A DNA stretch of 64,000 bases from Favolaschia claudopus (taxonomy: Eukaryota > Basidiomycota > Agaricomycetes > Agaricales > Mycenaceae): the NCBI GenBank assembly GCA_037176885.1, contig JAWWNJ010000031.1, forward strand, positions 1,240,001-1,304,000. The letters run 5' to 3'. The notes under the pieces were generated by a model. The model saw nothing but the letters and a program-made list of their open reading frames with translations, was not told where the DNA came from and did no database searches. The position numbers and the translations under genes were made by a program. Each line of letters starts with the position of its first letter. Positions within the stretch are counted from its first letter, which is position 1. Shown here one piece after another: positions 54,968 to 64,000 of this stretch.

Positions 54968-55451
54968 ATGTTCGGGAAGCTCGGTTCGCATGCGCCGCGT
55001 CTTTTACCACCCTAGCTCTGAAGACGCTTCATTACAGTCCACCTCGGCATTGACGCCGTCCTCATCAGCGTATTCCTCGCCGGATTGAAGAGAAATACTG
55101 GCTTAACGTGTGTTTCTGTTGCCCTTGACTTGTGCTTAACTCAACACGCTGTCTTCAGACCGAAGCTCGCCTCTGTACCTAACAAAGACATAAGACGTGA
55201 GTTCCTGCAGTCACACGCAATCCGAATCTCATGCATTGTCTGCAGAACTCGTACGGTCATATCTCGAATTTGGTGTGTTGAAGAGACGTTCACTTGGCTA
55301 CTCTTTACTTATGCGCGACGGGAAGGGGAATACGCGTTCGATTTTGCGGTCGTCATATGTGGTGTACGTGAAGAAGGTTGTCCTCACTCACTCAAATGCT
55401 CACTAGTCTTTCTATACCCAGAGATCATCATCCTTCGAAAGACAACGCTGA
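54968..55451 (+). CDS. Small DUF1748 protein
   Basis: Six exons: 54968-54983, 55038-55107, 55159-55196, 55246-55272, 55326-55363, 55407-55451; 77 aa. Spliced product begins MFGKLVHLGIDAVLISVFLA, continues GLKRNTGLTPKLASVPNKDI and YLEFGEYAFDFAVVICG, ending SFERQR. This matches DUF1748, a fungal family of about 75 residues with a hydrophobic N-terminal helix and a conserved GEY-x2-D motif. The budding-yeast member is a small mitochondrial protein of unclear role. With a mean exon size near 40 nt the gene is invisible to open-frame methods. Ends 66 bp from the convergent OST2 stop. Confidence 0.88.
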
Positions 55452-55517
55452 CCGCCTCCATCTTTCTCTTAATGTCCTGCATGCCATCTGTACTGTCGCA
55501 TTCCATATTACATTATT

Positions 55518-55977
55518 CTATCCGAGGAAATTGAACACGAAGAAATGTAGCACGATCGAGCCTATTGCAAAGTCGGCGAAAGCTCTGTTGCCTGGGTCAG
55601 AGGATGATGCATCCTGATATCATTGGCACTGCGCACCGTTCCGGAGACACGTCTTTGAATTCATTTTTGTTTTGAGGATTCACTTGGGAACGGAGCGACG
55701 CGGTTAAAACGAATTGGCCAACTGTGCTCCCGAATCTACGCGGACAATGAGGAATGCGGAGCAGAGTGTAGCGGGCCACGTACCCGGACAGAAAAGCGTT
55801 GTAAGGGAAGGTGGTTACGAGTACGCAGTAGGCGAATTGTACAATGCCGGAGAGCATGAGGAAGACGAGGAAAGCATCGATAAATTTAAGGCGGTCCGGG
55901 GTCTGGTCGTTGTATGCCTTCCAGAGGGAGTGTACAGCGGAGGACGGTGCTGGGGCCGTGGCTGGTTTCGGAGGCAT
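55518..55977 (-). CDS. OST2: Oligosaccharyltransferase subunit Ost2/DAD1
   Basis: Three exons: 55977-55784, 55735-55637, 55584-55518; 119 aa. Family blocks: FIDAFLVFLMLSGIVQFAYC, VTTFPYNAFLSGFGSTVGQF, VLTASLRSQVNPQNK and the C-terminal ERAFADF...FFVFNFLG. It is a three-helix integral subunit of the ER complex that N-glycosylates nascent proteins; loss in animals triggers apoptosis, hence DAD1. The start MPPKPATAPAPSSAV gives the usual short cytosolic N-terminus. The start codon is only 128 bp from that of the divergent mitoribosomal gene. Confidence 0.97.
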
Positions 55978-56105
55978 AATTAAAGGATTGACGTGGAGGA
56001 ACGCGAGCAAGTGAACTTGGAGAAGCTAAAGCCAAACAACACACGCTACAATCCAAAAAATCACCTTCACCAACCCGACGCGACTTGGTGCTTTGGGGTC
56101 GGGAT

Positions 56106-57305
56106 ATGAGCTGGCTATGGCGTTCTCGACATGCGTTGACGCGGTTTAGAAGACCTTTGATACCGCGCGGGACCAGAGGCGTTGCAGGGCAATTCGACCA
56201 CCAGCCTCTCCCATTACCATACAAAATTGAGGATGGTCTGGGAGACTTTCTTCCACCGCCCGCTCTCGAAGCAGTTGCTATGGAGTATCAACTCGGTCTT
56301 TTGGCGCGTCTGACTGACGAAGTTCGAAGTAAGGAACCGCTCTCTGCTTAACTGTCGACTTCGACCAACATTTTTCAGACACTGATATTGAGGATGCATC
56401 GGTCACGCAAATAATCATTAGCACCGCTCCGTCTCGAGACAAGACACTTGCATTCAATTACGCCAGTCTTGCCCTCAATAACAGTTTCTTCTTGGGGCAG
56501 CTTGTGCGCACACAGTTTCATTCTAATAAAATTCACTCATGAGAGCTCTTTCCAGACGCCCAATATTAACGATACGCTCGAACCTGCCATCTATCCGCCT
56601 CTCTACCTGCAAATCCAGACAGACCATGGCGGCTTGGAGCAACTAAAATCAGCATTCTCTGCTGCCGCCATGGGCATGTTCACTTCCGGGTACATATGGT
56701 TCGTGACAGACAAATATGGATCCACCTCCATTCTTCCTACCTTGGGCCCTGGAACCCTCCTTGTCCGCTCACGAACCTACGCCGCAGAAGGCTTCCCAAA
56801 TCTCTACCACGGGATGACCGCCAGTCCTTTCGGATGGGACAAGGAGCAGCAATACGTCGGCAAGTATCTCGCAGATTGGGGTATGGACGGCCGAGGCGAC
56901 AGACCCCCGATACTGGATCCTAAGCACATGTCCAAGTTCATGGGCGCCCTCGACGACCGCCTGCCTACCCTTCCTTCTTCCTCCAACGGAAACTACGGTG
57001 CCAACACCCCGCTGCAAACACGCTTCATGCACCTCAGTGCGCGTCGGTTCGCGGAGTGGGATGCCAGCCCTCCCGGCATACACGACCCCGCCCCCTTGTC
57101 TGCACCGTCATCGCAGTACAAGCATACCGATGCGCTGCACGTCGGCGAGGTGCTATATCCATTATTCTGCCTTCCTGTGCAGGAGCATGCATGGCTCATG
57201 GCGGGCTACGGGGTTTGGGGGAAGGAGGCGTGGTTGCGCGAGTTCTGGAACGTCCTGAACTGGCGGCAGGTCGGGCAGAGCTATGCCCACATCCTAAAAC
57301 ATTAA
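56106..57305 (+). CDS. Mitochondrial small-subunit ribosomal protein, SOD-like (mS42/mS43)
   Basis: Three exons: 56106-56328, 56379-56503, 56556-57305; 365 aa. N-terminal mitochondrial signal (MSWLWRSRHALTRFRRPLIP). The Fe/Mn superoxide dismutase fold is recognisable (ALALNNSFFLGQL, DHGGLEQLKSAFSAAAMGMF, SGYIWFVTDKYG, VQEHAWLMAGYGVWGKEAWL, REFWNVLNWRQVGQSY), but metal ligands of true SODs are not conserved: the first helix has N-N-S in place of the H-x-x-Y pattern. This is the signature of fungal mitoribosome proteins mS42 (Rsm26) and mS43 (Mrp1). Which of the two cannot be decided by eye. A roughly 80-residue insert (ALDDRLPTLPSSSNGNYGA) lies in the second half. Confidence 0.88.
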
Positions 57306-57503
57306 TTGGTTGCGCGACCATCCATCCCCTCACTACAATTTAATTATAGACACATGTAAGATACTAGCATAACATGCATACATAACTCACCAGGGGCATT
57401 ATTGCAGTCAGTGGCTCACCGAGAATTTCTGAGATAAACATGCATCTATACACCGTTAAGAATAAAACACAGTAGATATTACATTGCCGTATTAGTACTG
57501 AGG

Positions 57504-59571
57504 TTACAACTGCTTGGCTGCCTGGAGCGCGCAGAGCGCCGCTGAACAACACATTAATATGCTTAGGACGCGAAAACAATAGAGGATGAAACACTTGCCT
57601 CCCACTCCACTTCCGTCCTTGGCCAAGCCGATTTCTACTTTCTTCTCGACCTCCTCCCCGACTAAGATACGAAGAGATTCCCGGAGGGTTTCCTCGAAAT
57701 GTGGGTAGAACTCTATCAGACTGCACCGCATGAGATGAGCGAGTGGAAGCGACGAAGATCCTGAACGCACCTTCCGTCTACGCCAACACTGATCTTGTCC
57801 TCGTTTTTGGTCAACTTGTCGCTGAAACCCTTGAACACAGCACGTCCCGTTTGAATGAGTACCGTCGCAACGGCTAGTCCACTCAATAACGCAGCGCGCC
57901 GTGCTACTAACGAGCACACCCATCGAACAATCTGCGGATAGGTTAATGACGCGGAAAAAAAATTGAGCTCAGAGATACTCACGACAGCGTCTCTTAGCGA
58001 GAGATCTGCCTCTGCGAAGCCCAGATCCTTCACCAGGACAGCACGAACGCGCTCTAGCCGCACTTTGGTATCCGCGTCCAGCTTCTCGGGGTTCTCGAAA
58101 GCGGAAAGTTGGGGGACGGGAGTCCCCTGTGGATCCGGTCTGGCTTCCGCTCCTTCCCATGCCTCTTCAACCCCGCTCATGAAGCTCGTATCAAAACCGT
58201 AATGGGTATTCAACACGACAGTGGTTTTACCGCCAAAAAGTAAGGACCTTGGAGCGGCGTCGACGAGGGCCAGCAGGATATTCCGTGTCACTTCTCCCAG
58301 ATACATACCGGAAATCATCTTCTCGAAAGCTTGGAAGGTGGGATTTATGCTCTGCCGATCTAAAGCATTGTCGAAAGGAGTCGAAGGGAGATGAGACCGC
58401 TACAGTATTATTCGAATTCAGTATGAACTCGAGCGCCGAATATTAATTTTACCGTGTTATTGAAGGCACCCCATTCAGTGTTGACCACCATTACTCCTCC
58501 GCGGGACCCAGCAGGGTCGTTGGCGAGTTTCCTGAGGTTGGCTGCCATCGCGCTGGTAAATCCACTGAAATAGAAAAAATATGCACCACGTACAGAGATC
58601 CTCCACGTATGCGCCGTTGGTTCCGGTGCCAAATATGGCGCCAAGCACGCATCCACCCCCGGTGTATGCTCGGGATAGAAGGGCGCCAACGGTCTGATAA
58701 CATTCTTAGATTTACGGCAAATGACAGGAAGCAGAGGCGCACATCATTGACAAGAGCCACACACTTGACGTGCATATGTTTCCGGTCGAACGCGTCCTGC
58801 AGGAGCTTGACGACGTCTTTTCCTATAGCATGCTTGGCAGAAAAGCCCTTGGTCCAGGTAAGGATCGTGCCCGAATCGAGCGCCGTCTGTTCCACAGGGA
58901 AGGAAAACGTCAGCCCCAGATGGACCACATCTGCATTCGGTTCTGAGAAGGGATCCTGGCCACCGTGACTTGAAGGGGGTGGATGAGATGTGAGGAATGC
59001 ATCCACAGAGTCAGCGAGATAATCTATAGCGCAGTCAGATACTGTAGCAGATGGTGATTCATGCAGTCGACCAAATAGAACAGTCGCTTCTCCGGTTTTG
59101 AGCGCGTCGGAGACTTTGTACTTCTGCTGGCGCAGAGTGAACGTTTTGTCGCCATGAAGAACGACCTCGCAGACACGCCTGAGCTCGGATTACCAGATGG
59201 ATCAAAAGAGTCCACTTTGTTAGCTCACATATTTGTGCCGCCGAGATCCAAAGCAAGGAATGTACTGGGACGCCGTTGAGATTCGACAACGAATTTCGTT
59301 ACAACTGACTTACCCGGTCTCTGTACCGTCAGGAACACCGGTAACAAACGTCGGGCTACACAATATTCGAAAATTGGTTGCTCAAGGGTCAATCCACGCA
59401 CATCATAGCCATAGGATGGTTGTAGCCGCTGAGTCCGACTTTGAATTCCTCTAGAAACTGGCCGGTGAGGTCTAGCATGGTTTCGCGGCCCAGCTGAAAT
59501 TGGTCATGAATGCTGTCGAGGACGTGCTGAGCATCGGCAGGCTTTGCAAAGAGGGCGGATGTGGAGGGCAT
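57504..59571 (-). CDS. Hexokinase
   Basis: Eleven exons: 59571-59402, 59355-59314, 59264-59229, 59178-59072, 59023-58743, 58693-58594, 58541-58453, 58399-57983, 57931-57771, 57720-57599, 57541-57504; 520 aa. Phosphorylates glucose, the first step of glycolysis. Motifs: TFLALDLGGTNMRVCEV (ATP phosphate-1), LGLTFSFPVEQ (sugar binding), WTKGFSAKHAIGKDVV, VALVND (catalytic Asp), GAIFGTGTNGAYVED, MVVNTEWGAFNN, MISGMYLGEVTRNILL and the C-terminal KISVGVDGS ... GSGVGAALCALQAAK. The final intron (57598-57542) starts GCAAGT; no GT donor gives the family ending. Slightly longer than the yeast enzymes. Whether it is a hexokinase or glucokinase by preference is not visible. Confidence 0.95.
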
Positions 59572-60329
59572 GGTGGCAGAGAGTAAGAGAAGAGCAAAGT
59601 TGCGATCGATGTCCGGATTCGGGCAAAGCACATGAAATTTGTGTGACGACGTTTTGATGCGCTCTTTTCTCTCATTCACCACATCGTTGACTTCATTCAA
59701 ACACGTCTATCTCGTCTTTTTCAAGACTCTCATAGGGTATCTCAGGTCTGCATACATCCGGCACGAGCCCCTTCCCTCCATCGTCGAACACAGACCAAGA
59801 CGCACCCCGCTTTGTGGGGAAATGCTGGGGTTGACTGTTGATCTTGAGATGATCGCTCGGCAAACACTAGTAAAAGGCTTAGGCTGCCGGAACATGTTGA
59901 ACACTGAGCGAGAGACGCCGACAGTCTGGCCTGGACTCTGGCCTCGCGAAAGCGATAATATCCATGAAATACACATCTTGCCTTATCTTGTCCGACTTGA
60001 AATCATTCCGGCCTCATGACGGTTCCAGGCCACATAAGGCACGGCCCGAACTCTAGAACGCGATGCAAAACCTCTGGATTTTTCTGGCTTGAAGACCGCT
60101 AGCATCACTTGTTCTGAATCGACGAAAATCTAGTCCTTACGCGGTGCAGTTTTCTGGCTGGAACGCACGAGCACAACACCAGACACTCAATTAGCCTTGT
60201 CCTCCTCCGTATAGTCCCGCATGGCGGTGCTCGAGCGACTATTAAATCCTTGAGTTGCAAGCAGAGGTTTTCCAACAGCACTCGCATCTCCACGCACATA
60301 AGCACTCGCAACTTGTCCCTTCCCTGAAC
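59572..60329. other. Divergent promoter region of hexokinase and NDUFA4-like gene
   Basis: 758 bp between start codons. No gene seen. Near the hexokinase side there is pyrimidine-rich sequence; frames in 59639-60019 have no recognisable content. Confidence 0.55.
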
Positions 60330-60807
60330 ATGCCCGCAACACTCAGAACTTCGATGAGGCCGTGGATGGCCGTCGAGGTATGAAAATGAACAAGCTTGTA
60401 TCATCCTTGGTTGCTGACCTTGCTTGTGCTTAGGCAGCTCCAATGTTCGTCTCGATTTCTTGACACACTCCGCCGCGTACAGTATACTCATGTATGGATC
60501 CCTTTCAGTGTCGTGCTAGTCGCCGGCATGGTCTCCTTCGCCTCATACTTCACATACCGCTCGGCAATGGGTCCTACAAGTACGTGGATACCTTGCCTTG
60601 CTGTTCGCTTTGCCTACCCCGATCTTCTCAGTTCAATGGACCAAAGCCAACTCAGAACCCTGGAATACCATCCGACCCGACCAGGGTGTTAAGATGGTCG
60701 AAGTCAACCACAGGTTTAACAAAAGGTGGACTCTGCGATCTTCCTGCATTCGTCCTGACCTTTTTGCTCACCACACCTTCCACAGCTGGCACCGCGATCA
60801 TATTTAG
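60330..60807 (+). CDS. NDUFA4/B12D-like respiratory-chain subunit
   Basis: Four exons: 60330-60377, 60438-60579, 60632-60725, 60786-60807; 101 aa. One transmembrane helix (WIPFSVVLVAGMVSFASYFT) followed by the family motif YRSAMGPTIQWTKANSEPW, NTIRPDQGVKMVEVNHRF and NKSWHRDHI. This is the NDUFA4/B12D single-span family, a subunit associated with cytochrome c oxidase and formerly assigned to complex I, in the inner mitochondrial membrane. The N-terminal 45 residues are basic and suit a targeting signal. The acceptor of intron 1 is tttag|gcag-like: the ag four bases upstream would cause an early stop, so the second is used. A 60-nt last intron restores the family ending; without it an odd tail would follow. 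Confidence 0.85.
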
Positions 60808-61995
60808 AACATGATCTGGCCCGCCCGACTTGGCTGTTACGCTCTGGAGAAAGAAGAAGAATCTTGAAGAAGAAGCATAAATGTGTATCAAGTAGTTGTA
60901 TAATAACGGACCATCTCAATTAAAACATTCCATTTAATCATCCACAACCCCAGCGTTGGCTCCTAATTGACCAACGTGCCACAAGTCCATGCAGCTCTGT
61001 CGACTACCAAGACCCTCTTACTTGAAGTTACATATTACCGTACAATTTCAATCAATTCGGATGTCCCGCGTCACGCACCTAAGTGTCGATCCGAACTTTG
61101 CGTTTTGGTCCCGCGTCACGGCGGCCGTTGTCGAACGTCTCCTGCGTCACGGTGAGCATCAAAATACCGAAAATGTGCAAAAAAGAGAGGATTTTACGGT
61201 TCTAGGAATTTTTTCGTCCGAATTTTGAGCTTGGTCACGCAAAAATTTCTTCCCGTCGACTTGTCGAATCGGTTTCGGCGGGTCACGCGTCACATCCCCT
61301 GTCGAATTGAACGAAATTATACGGTACTCTGTGCTTGCGGGGATCAAACTGACTCTTTAGGGACGCTATCCGCCACCTTCTCCAATGCAATAGTTCCTGC
61401 AAGACCAGATTCTTCAGCCTCGCCAAGCACGATGGTGTACACGGGAGGCAGATTGTAACGTGACTGCCTATAAAAGTGTGCTCGAGTTCAAGTCTCAGCA
61501 TGCAAAGCGTCATTTCACTGTTTCACAAAGAAAGTATTAATAGACATAGTTACCGCGGTTTGCAGCACAATAGTCGACGATATACTTGAAGTGAACTCGT
61601 CAAACACACCCTCACGCTTGAGCAAAGATCCGTCCACGACTCAATCATGTTTGACCATTTAGGCGTGGATGTCGCGATTCTGAACAAACAAGATGTCCAA
61701 AAAACATGGTCCAAGCCAAGGTCGACGCGTAAGTATGAATACGCGACGGCCTGCCACAATTCAAGGTTCTAGCCTATAGTATGAAATTTCTTGTTCGATC
61801 CCAGATGTCCGGAGCCCAGTCGAGAGGGCACATCATCCCTAACCAATCCTGCTCATGCTCGTATCGCCAGTGAGTTACCGTCTACCCCTGCTCGAGATCG
61901 ATGCGGCTGAAGGTGTTGATAGTCGTCGTTGTCGAATTAACGCCTCTGATGGGGACGAAGGTTATAGGTTTCGTCGCCGTCTAAAAATCATGTTT
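60808..61995. other. Intergenic region with CGCGTCACG repeats
   Basis: About 1.2 kb, no supported gene. Three copies of CGCGTCACG (61066, 61111, 61142 approximately, the last with TGCGTCACG) and two further GGTCACGC phrases (61226, 61280) form a loose cluster, possibly binding sites or a decayed repeat. Other frames here are short. Confidence 0.45.
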
Positions 61996-63731
61996 TCAGG
62001 GCTTGTGAGGGAGAATGGTCGAGATATAGTTACACACCTCGTCTCGTTCGTTCATCATTTGGGCATTCCCCAAGGTGGTTATGCCGGGACCCAGTATGAC
62101 TTCGTCTCTGCGGGAAAGACCTTGGCGCACATTGAGACTGTGATTACACGGGTGAGTAGGCTTCGAAAAATGTCCATCAAAGCAACACTCACGTCCCAAG
62201 CACAGAGTTAACATAAAGCTTCCCAACGATCATGTGAAACGGGAGCCAGTACTGGTGCCGAGGGATAGCGACGTTCAGAACCAAAAACATAATTTGGGCA
62301 ATTCTAATACCCAGATGAAAATTCAGTGACTGCGAAAAGGCGAGCACTCACGCTGTGAGTACGCCTCTACTGACGGCGTAGAGTATCAGAGTATCAACAA
62401 GTTTGTTCGAACTACGGACTATTTGAATTGCGTAAATTTCAGTGGACGGAAAACGCACGAGGGCAAGCTACTGCGTTTGATGTGAAGATAGTAGGATAGT
62501 GCCGCCGTGATTACAACGTCGTTGAGTGCGGCGAGGCCTTGCACCAGACCACTGACAATCTAAGGTACGGTTCTCATTACAGTCCCTGTACGAAGTTGCG
62601 CATCTCACTTACCAGAAAACCCCGAGTGGAGATGGAATCGAGGGCGGGATTCTCGAATCTGAGTCAAATAATTGATACTCATACCGCTCGCACAGTTGAA
62701 CACAGAACGTACAGGTGGACAGTGGTGTCTGATCAGCATGATCAGAGTCAGCGTTCCCGACGAAAAACAGTATGATTCCCGGGGCTTACAGATTCCTAAC
62801 GCTGCGAAAGAAAAAATCAAGTTATATGTCAGCAAAACAGGTCGAAAGCACTCACCGAATGTGGCAACGGCCAAGATCGACTGTAGAGAAAATGAGTTTG
62901 AAGTACATTCGAAGAGAGAGAGGAATGCTGACGATGCAAAGCGTGATTATCATGCTTCGGCTGACTGTAAGGAGTCCAAGATAAATCGATTGAAGCATCG
63001 AAGCAAAGGGCGTTTTACCTTGCCATATCGTATGGGAGTAGAAGCTGGACGGGATAAATCGCTTCAGCATCGGGAAACCGCGTCAACATAGACGCTCACC
63101 ATTGTGCAATGAAAGTGATTATTGTTACGACGAATTTCTCGGCCTACACCAATCGAGTCAGAGAACTTTATTCCAAACTGAATGTTACTGACTGTGAAAC
63201 TCCTGTGATATAATAGAGAATTTGTGATCCGTCTGGAGGTAGAGGAAGTCGATCTTACCAGGTGATATCAACACTAACGCTTCTATTGAGCACGCCGAAT
63301 ACGAAGACATAGAGAACGTGAGCCGAAAATATTGTGGTAAGTGTATCGAGTATCCTTGACAAATTTGTGGGCGTTCATATCGGACAATAACACATTGCTT
63401 GGAATACCAACCATAAAACTGCAACCTTAGCAGGATATAAGGACAGCGATTGCGAGACCGGGCCATGAATTACATACCGTGGCTTTCAAGGCCAAACGAT
63501 CTTGAACATATCTTCTGAAGTAGAGAAATGCTTGAAGGACAGAAACACCGTATAATCTGGATTGACTTGAGTAAACTGTCGAGGGAAAACGATGTTGAAG
63601 AGTCACGTCGTAGCCAGAGCAAAGCCAATGAAAGTAGTCGCAAAAAGCTCTTTGAGAACAGAAGTAAAGGCAGCCAATTGGGCGGCAGCTGCTGCAGCAG
63701 CCGCCGAAGAAGAAGAAGGGGAAGAAGACAT
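61996..63731 (-). CDS. DUF6534-type multi-pass membrane protein (copy 2)
   Basis: At least the following exons fit: 63731-63607, 63565-63478, 63425-63412 (14 nt), 63354-63259, 63202-63193 (10 nt), 63143-63100, 63044-63019, then from 62964 with the middle part (about 62960-62560) uncertain, and a last block to the stop at 61996. Helices and motifs: ELFATTFIGFALATT, LYGVSVLQAFLYFRRYVQD, VAVLWILDTLTTIFSAHVLY, FVVTIITFIAQCFYSHTIW, GLAALNDVVITAALSYYLHI, LVDTLILYAVSRGVLTA, AQIMFLVLNVAIP and VGKLYVNSVLGTLNVRQGL, the same order as the copy at 41313-42751. The N-terminus is Ser/Ala-rich. Function unknown. Two micro-exons make the model hard to recover automatically. Confidence 0.75.
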
Positions 63732-64000
63732 GAAGGAAGAAAGAATTTAAAACCAAGGGAAGAAATGTCAAGCGCAAGGCGAACCTCGCAGTATATATGT
63801 AGATACCGATGCTCGAACGTGTTTATGCATCAATCAGATCCACAAAGACTTCAATACGGAGGCGAAATCAATGCTATAATGGAGTAACGAGTTCGCAAAA
63901 CTTGGGTAGGCGCGCGCTGTCATTGGTTGCTAAGTTACCTCAGGTATCTCGCCCAAAGTAGTAATAAGTATTGAACTTGCAAGTTAGTAGGTCGGTTCAT
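63732..64000. promoter_or_regulatory. Upstream region of the second DUF6534-type gene
   Basis: 269 bp to the window edge, including the likely promoter: on the minus strand a TATA-like tatatac lies near 63793, about 65 bp upstream of the start codon. A TATA-like box at this distance is usual for highly regulated fungal genes; inferred from position only. Confidence 0.35.

Overview
This is an intron-dense fungal window, almost certainly from an Agaricomycete (mushroom-forming basidiomycete). Nearly every recognisable gene is cut by many introns of about 45-60 nt with GT-AG (occasionally GC-AG) ends. Several families, such as the DUF6534-type membrane proteins and the RGS/PNF-type degenerate kinase-like protein, are typical of mushroom genomes. 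No tRNA, rRNA, CRISPR array or intact transposase gene was seen. Gene models were built by hand from splice sites and frame continuity. Exon coordinates are in each entry, in transcription order.

Left part (1-15.7 kb): start of a nucleolar GTPase (GNL3/Grn1 type), a foldback MITE-like element (947-1239), a Tra2-like splicing factor head-to-head with ribosomal protein eL18, an acidic coiled-coil protein, the MBOAT lysophospholipid acyltransferase ALE1, a MARVEL-like four-TM protein, a single-TM protein, a WDR89-like protein tail-to-tail with the mitochondrial tRNA-modification GTPase MSS1, calcineurin B (sharing a 181-bp divergent promoter with MSS1), and a low-complexity protein. A gene-poor stretch follows to 19.6 kb.

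Middle (19.6-43 kb): an unknown 513-aa protein, an uncertain open region, a Pho80-like cyclin, a kinase-like protein whose catalytic loop has lost its HxD motif, COMPASS subunit Swd1, a BAHD-type acyltransferase, two members of an unnamed small basic protein family (31.5 and 40.5 kb), a tandem pair of coiled-coil proteins with matching exon structure, an EF-hand mechanosensitive channel, a six-hairpin-glycosidase-like protein, the cytosolic Fe-S assembly factor CIA1 and a DUF6534-type membrane protein.

Right part (43-64 kb): two internally repetitive elements built around C7G7 palindromes, bracketing an unidentified gene with no clear 5' end; a CFEM GPI-anchored protein, an HpcH/HpaI aldolase with a one-base frameshift, an HsbA-type secreted protein, then a compact housekeeping block (oxidoreductase-like protein, TAD1, GPC1, DUF1748 protein, OST2/DAD1, a mitoribosomal SOD-like subunit, hexokinase, an NDUFA4-like subunit) and a second DUF6534-type gene.

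Most genes are unrelated housekeeping functions packed as head-to-head and tail-to-tail pairs. GPC1 and ALE1 catalyse the two consecutive steps that rebuild phosphatidylcholine from glycerophosphocholine, but they lie 46 kb apart, so this looks coincidental. The most unusual content is the foldback element with self-folding arms, the C/G-palindrome element pair with its bracketed orphan gene, the two unnamed paralogous families, the pseudokinase and the GC-AG introns.
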